Virus record (IMG/VR): IMGVR_UViG_3300030406_001494
Location: 1-23,295 of that record
DNA length: 23,295 nt
Direction: 5' to 3' (one strand)
From: a virus
Positions 20,765-23,295 of this stretch are shown here, piece after piece. The notes under the pieces are model-generated. The model saw only the letters and a list, made by a program, of their open reading frames with translations, was not told the origin of the DNA and did not search any database. Both the position numbers and the translations under genes were made by a program. Position 1 is the stretch's first letter; every line of letters begins with the position of its first letter.

Positions 20765-22794
20765 TGCAAGTAATACAGTTGTTTATTGGTACAGACCAAG
20801 TAGAACTTTTCAAAGATGAGAGTGTTACTATTACAGATAGCATACAAAACATAAAAGACATTGAAAAAGTTTTTACAACTTTTAGTCAATCATTCAATGT
20901 ACCTGCATCTAAAGCAAATAATAAAATATTTAAACACTACTACAAGTTTGATATAGTAAGTGGTTTTGATGGTAGAAAAAAAGTAGATGCAACTATAGAA
21001 CTAAACTATCTACCTTTTAGAAGTGGTAAAGTAAAACTTGAAGGTGTTGATTTAAAAAACAACAAACCAAATACTTATAAAATTACATTCTTTGGTAGTA
21101 CTGTAGATTTAAAAGACAAACTTGGTGATTCCAAACTTTCAGATTTAACTTTAACAGCATACGATTTAAATTATGATGCTTCCACAATAGAAACAAAACT
21201 TACTACAGCAGAGAGTAGTAGTAATCACATCATAGTACCTTTGATTACACACTCCCAAAGATTGTTTTTTGATAGTGGTACAGACACAGCAGATAGTGGA
21301 AACTTACACGATGCAAGTGCAAACAAAGGAGTAAAGTTCAACGAATTAAAATATGCAATAAGAGTAAATAAAATTATAGAACAAATAGAAACAGATTTTG
21401 GTTTAACATTTAGTACAGATTTTTTTAAAAACACAAGTATTACAGAGATGGACCATTTGTTTATGTGGTTACACAGAAAAAGTGGTGCAGTAGAAGATTT
21501 ATCAGGTAGTACAAGTAATTTTGAAACTCAGGTAGATGGTTGGACTGCTGATACCACAGAAAGAGAAGTACAAATAACTACAACAACTTTAAATATAATC
21601 GGTACTGAAAGTGAATTTTTTACAGAGTTTGAATTAGACTTGGTTAGGTCTGGTTCTACTTCTTACGATATAGAAATACTAAAAGATGGTGTAAGTGTGT
21701 TTAGTGAAACAGGTATTACTGCTACTGCAAAAGAAATAAATGCACATACAGGAGATTTTGATATGGGTAATGGTGCATACAATGTTTTTATTACAGCTTC
21801 TTCAAGTATAACTTTTTCAAGTATAGTATGGAGGATAACTTATGATGAACCAGATGAAGCAACAATTACAAAAGATTTCTCAACAGGTACATTTGCTACA
21901 AGTGGTTCTTTTACTTTTAATGTATCAAGACAAATACCAGATATAAAAATTATAGATTTTCTTACAGGTTTATTTAAGCTATTTAACCTTACTGCTTTTG
22001 AAGATAGTGGTACAATAAAAGTACAAACCTTAGATGCTTTTTATACAAGCACAAATACATTTGATATTACAGAATTTGTAGATGTTAAGAATAGTAAAGT
22101 AGATGTAGCTTTACCATATAGAGAACTTATATTTAAATTCAAAGACACAAAAACTTTTCTTGCAAATAAATTTGGTGAATTAAATAACAGACATTGGGGA
22201 GAGTTTAGATTTACAGGTGATACTGAAATAGCAGGACAACTATATAAAGTAGAAGCACCTTTTGGACATATGTTGTTTGAAAAACTCAATGATGTAAATG
22301 GTGGTACACCAAAAGATATTCAAATTGGATATAACGTAGATAGCAACCAACAAGCATATTTAGGAGAACCTTTATTATTTTATCCTTTGTTAGTCAATAC
22401 TGGTGGTATAAGTTTTGTAGATGTTGTAAATTCTGATAATGTTGCAAGTAGTCATAAACAAATAACTAACGTAAACTTACCATTCAATAGTCCATCCAAT
22501 AACTCAGGTACAAATACAAGTCAGTTAAATTTTAACAGAGAGCAAAGTGAATGGACTGGAAATAATACTTTTACTAATGATTTGTTTACTGAATTTTATT
22601 TAAGCTACATAAATAGTATATTCAATCCAAAACAAAGATTAACAAAACTTAAAGCATATTTACCACAGAGAATCCTACTAAACTTTGGATTGGGTGATAG
22701 ATTTATTATATCAGGTAACAAGTATAAAATAAATAGTATATCTACAAACTTACTAACAGGTGAAAGTAACTTAGAATTAATTAATGACTTATGA
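20764..22794 (+). CDS. Large tail hub / baseplate-like virion protein
   Basis: 676 residues. The N-terminus ('QVIQLFIGTDQVELFKDESVTITDSIQNIKDIEKVFTTFSQSFNVPAS') and the C-terminus ('YLPQRILLNFGLGDRFIISGNKYKINSISTNLLTGESNLELIND') match, in my memory, the large virion proteins encoded near the tape measure in flavobacterial phages. A middle part (~260-370, 'TSNFETQVDGW...VWRITYDEP') resembles a carbohydrate-binding jelly roll inserted between the two structural ends. Tail hub or baseplate is inferred from size and position. It overlaps the next gene as ATGA. Confidence 0.6.
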   Translation: MQVIQLFIGTDQVELFKDESVTITDSIQNIKDIEKVFTTFSQSFNVPASKANNKIFKHYYKFDIVSGFDGRKKVDATIELNYLPFRSGKVKLEGVDLKNNKPNTYKITFFGSTVDLKDKLGDSKLSDLTLTAYDLNYDASTIETKLTTAESSSNHIIVPLITHSQRLFFDSGTDTADSGNLHDASANKGVKFNELKYAIRVNKIIEQIETDFGLTFSTDFFKNTSITEMDHLFMWLHRKSGAVEDLSGSTSNFETQVDGWTADTTEREVQITTTTLNIIGTESEFFTEFELDLVRSGSTSYDIEILKDGVSVFSETGITATAKEINAHTGDFDMGNGAYNVFITASSSITFSSIVWRITYDEPDEATITKDFSTGTFATSGSFTFNVSRQIPDIKIIDFLTGLFKLFNLTAFEDSGTIKVQTLDAFYTSTNTFDITEFVDVKNSKVDVALPYRELIFKFKDTKTFLANKFGELNNRHWGEFRFTGDTEIAGQLYKVEAPFGHMLFEKLNDVNGGTPKDIQIGYNVDSNQQAYLGEPLLFYPLLVNTGGISFVDVVNSDNVASSHKQITNVNLPFNSPSNNSGTNTSQLNFNREQSEWTGNNTFTNDLFTEFYLSYINSIFNPKQRLTKLKAYLPQRILLNFGLGDRFIISGNKYKINSISTNLLTGESNLELINDL

Positions 22795-22937
22795 TACAAA
22801 ACATTTTAGATTTACTAAAACTAGCAAATGGTGAAACGGAAAACATTCGTATAGCACAAGGTAAATATTACTTACCTAAAGGACTAATGGGTGCAGGTAG
22901 AAAGATTAAAAAAGAATTGAGATGGCAGAAAAAATAG
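22791..22937 (+). CDS. Small basic protein before the tape measure (48 aa)
   Basis: ATG 22791 to TAG 22935-22937. 48 residues: 'MIQNILDLLKLANGETENIR', then 'QGKYYLPKGLMGAGRKIKKELRWQKK'. It shares ATGA with the upstream gene and overlaps the tape measure start by 16 nt. I recall such short ORFs in the same position in flavobacterial phages, so it is probably real; role unknown. Confidence 0.6.
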   Translation: MIQNILDLLKLANGETENIRIAQGKYYLPKGLMGAGRKIKKELRWQKK

Positions 22938-23295
22938 TAATACAACTTGAAACAGATTCTAAAGAAGCAGTAGATAGTATAAAAGAAGTTAACAAATCTG
23001 TAGAAGCAACAAACGAAACTACAGGAGAACTTACTAATTCACTTGATAAAATGACAGGTGGTGCAATATCTGGTTTTACTGGTATTTTAAAAAGTGTAAA
23101 GAAAGCAGTACTTGGTTTTAAGTCTTTAAAGGTAGCGATAGCAGCTACAGGTATTGGAGCTTTGCTAATTGCCATTACAGCTATAGGACAAGCATTCACT
23201 AGAAGTGAAGAAGGACAAAACAAGTTTGCAAAACTTATGGGTGTTATTGGTGCTGTAACAGGACAATTTTTAGATGCAGTTGCAGATTTAGGTGA
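22922..23295 (+). CDS. Tail tape measure protein, N-terminal part (cut by right edge)
   Basis: ATG 22922 opens a frame that stays open to the right end (124 codons). It begins MAEKIVIQLETDSKEAVDSI, followed by 'INKVNKS'-like helical heptads ('KEVNKSVEATNETTGELTNSLDKM') and a hydrophobic part ('SLKVAIAATGIGALLIAITAIG', ~68-90), then 'MGVIGAVTGQFLDAVADLG'. Coiled-coil N-terminus plus inner hydrophobic helix is typical of tape measure proteins, which set tail length and pass with DNA into the host. Tail module position agrees. Confidence 0.75.
   Translation, partial: MAEKIVIQLETDSKEAVDSIKEVNKSVEATNETTGELTNSLDKMTGGAISGFTGILKSVKKAVLGFKSLKVAIAATGIGALLIAITAIGQAFTRSEEGQNKFAKLMGVIGAVTGQFLDAVADLG

Noticed and set aside
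1-23295. tRNA, CRISPR array, integrase or attachment site
   Set aside because: No cloverleaf with a conserved T-arm, regularly spaced repeats or recombinase motifs were found by eye; a covariance search would be needed to exclude a degenerate tRNA.

Overview
This is about 23.3 kb of a tailed-phage genome (Caudoviricetes), almost certainly infecting a bacterium of the class Flavobacteriia (Bacteroidota), possibly a marine one. The reasons are low G+C, few Shine-Dalgarno sites, signal peptides ending in '-GYGQ', a DUF3127-type single-strand binding protein, and several structural proteins of a kind I know from flavobacterial phages. All family names come from reading the translations; no database search was run. 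Both ends cut through genes, so this is an internal piece or a cut circular map. No integrase, CRISPR, rRNA, convincing tRNA or insertion sequence was seen.

Layout. (1) 1-5748, head and appendage genes: the C-terminus of a head-associated protein, a probable head-tail connector, then three tandem paralogous appendage (fibre-like) proteins with 'ATRV..GLIE' and LamG-like modules, and a small acidic protein. (2) 5745-8516, an exported and lysis cassette: a signal-peptide beta-rich (outer-membrane-like) protein, a 12-codon Cys-rich micro-ORF, a membrane-anchored coiled-coil protein, an exported thioredoxin-fold protein lacking the CXXC pair, an M15 peptidase endolysin, a small hydrophobic protein and a 3-TM-type holin. 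(3) 8517-8639, an extremely AT-rich spacer. (4) 8640-16147, early DNA metabolism: a NinG-like protein, two small OB-fold-like proteins (one with an SSB-type DDLPF tail), a DnaB/RecA-fold helicase, two beta-class DNA methyltransferases, a sigma-like factor, many small ORFs, a PD-(D/E)XK nuclease, a RecE-like exonuclease, a protein with a DnaA domain IV-like HTH, and a third methyltransferase. (5) 16147-17635, small and large terminase. (6) 17684-17872, a single small gene ending in a cUUCGg-loop terminator. (7) 17909-23295, the tail module: tail-assembly chaperone with an overlapping -1 frame ORF, tail completion proteins, two large virion proteins, and the start of the tape measure.

Almost every gene is on the + strand and joined to its neighbour by an ATGA, TAATG or TTGA overlap, or by a 16-23 nt overlap, which suggests long co-transcribed and translationally coupled operons. 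The one convincing exception is a 24-codon ORF on the minus strand at 9331-9257. It has a Bacteroidetes-type promoter candidate behind it and a minus-strand intrinsic terminator in front of it, inside the replication module. Several small genes missed by a length cutoff are listed here (987, 6923, 7997, 9257 minus, 9433, 13095, 13190, 13920, 17684 and 22791).

The points most worth a second look are: the probable -1 frameshift at a T9 run in the tail chaperone; the minus-strand micro-gene with its own signals; the CxxCxxCxxC micro-peptide; the exported proteins next to the lysis genes; and the DnaA-domain-IV-like protein.
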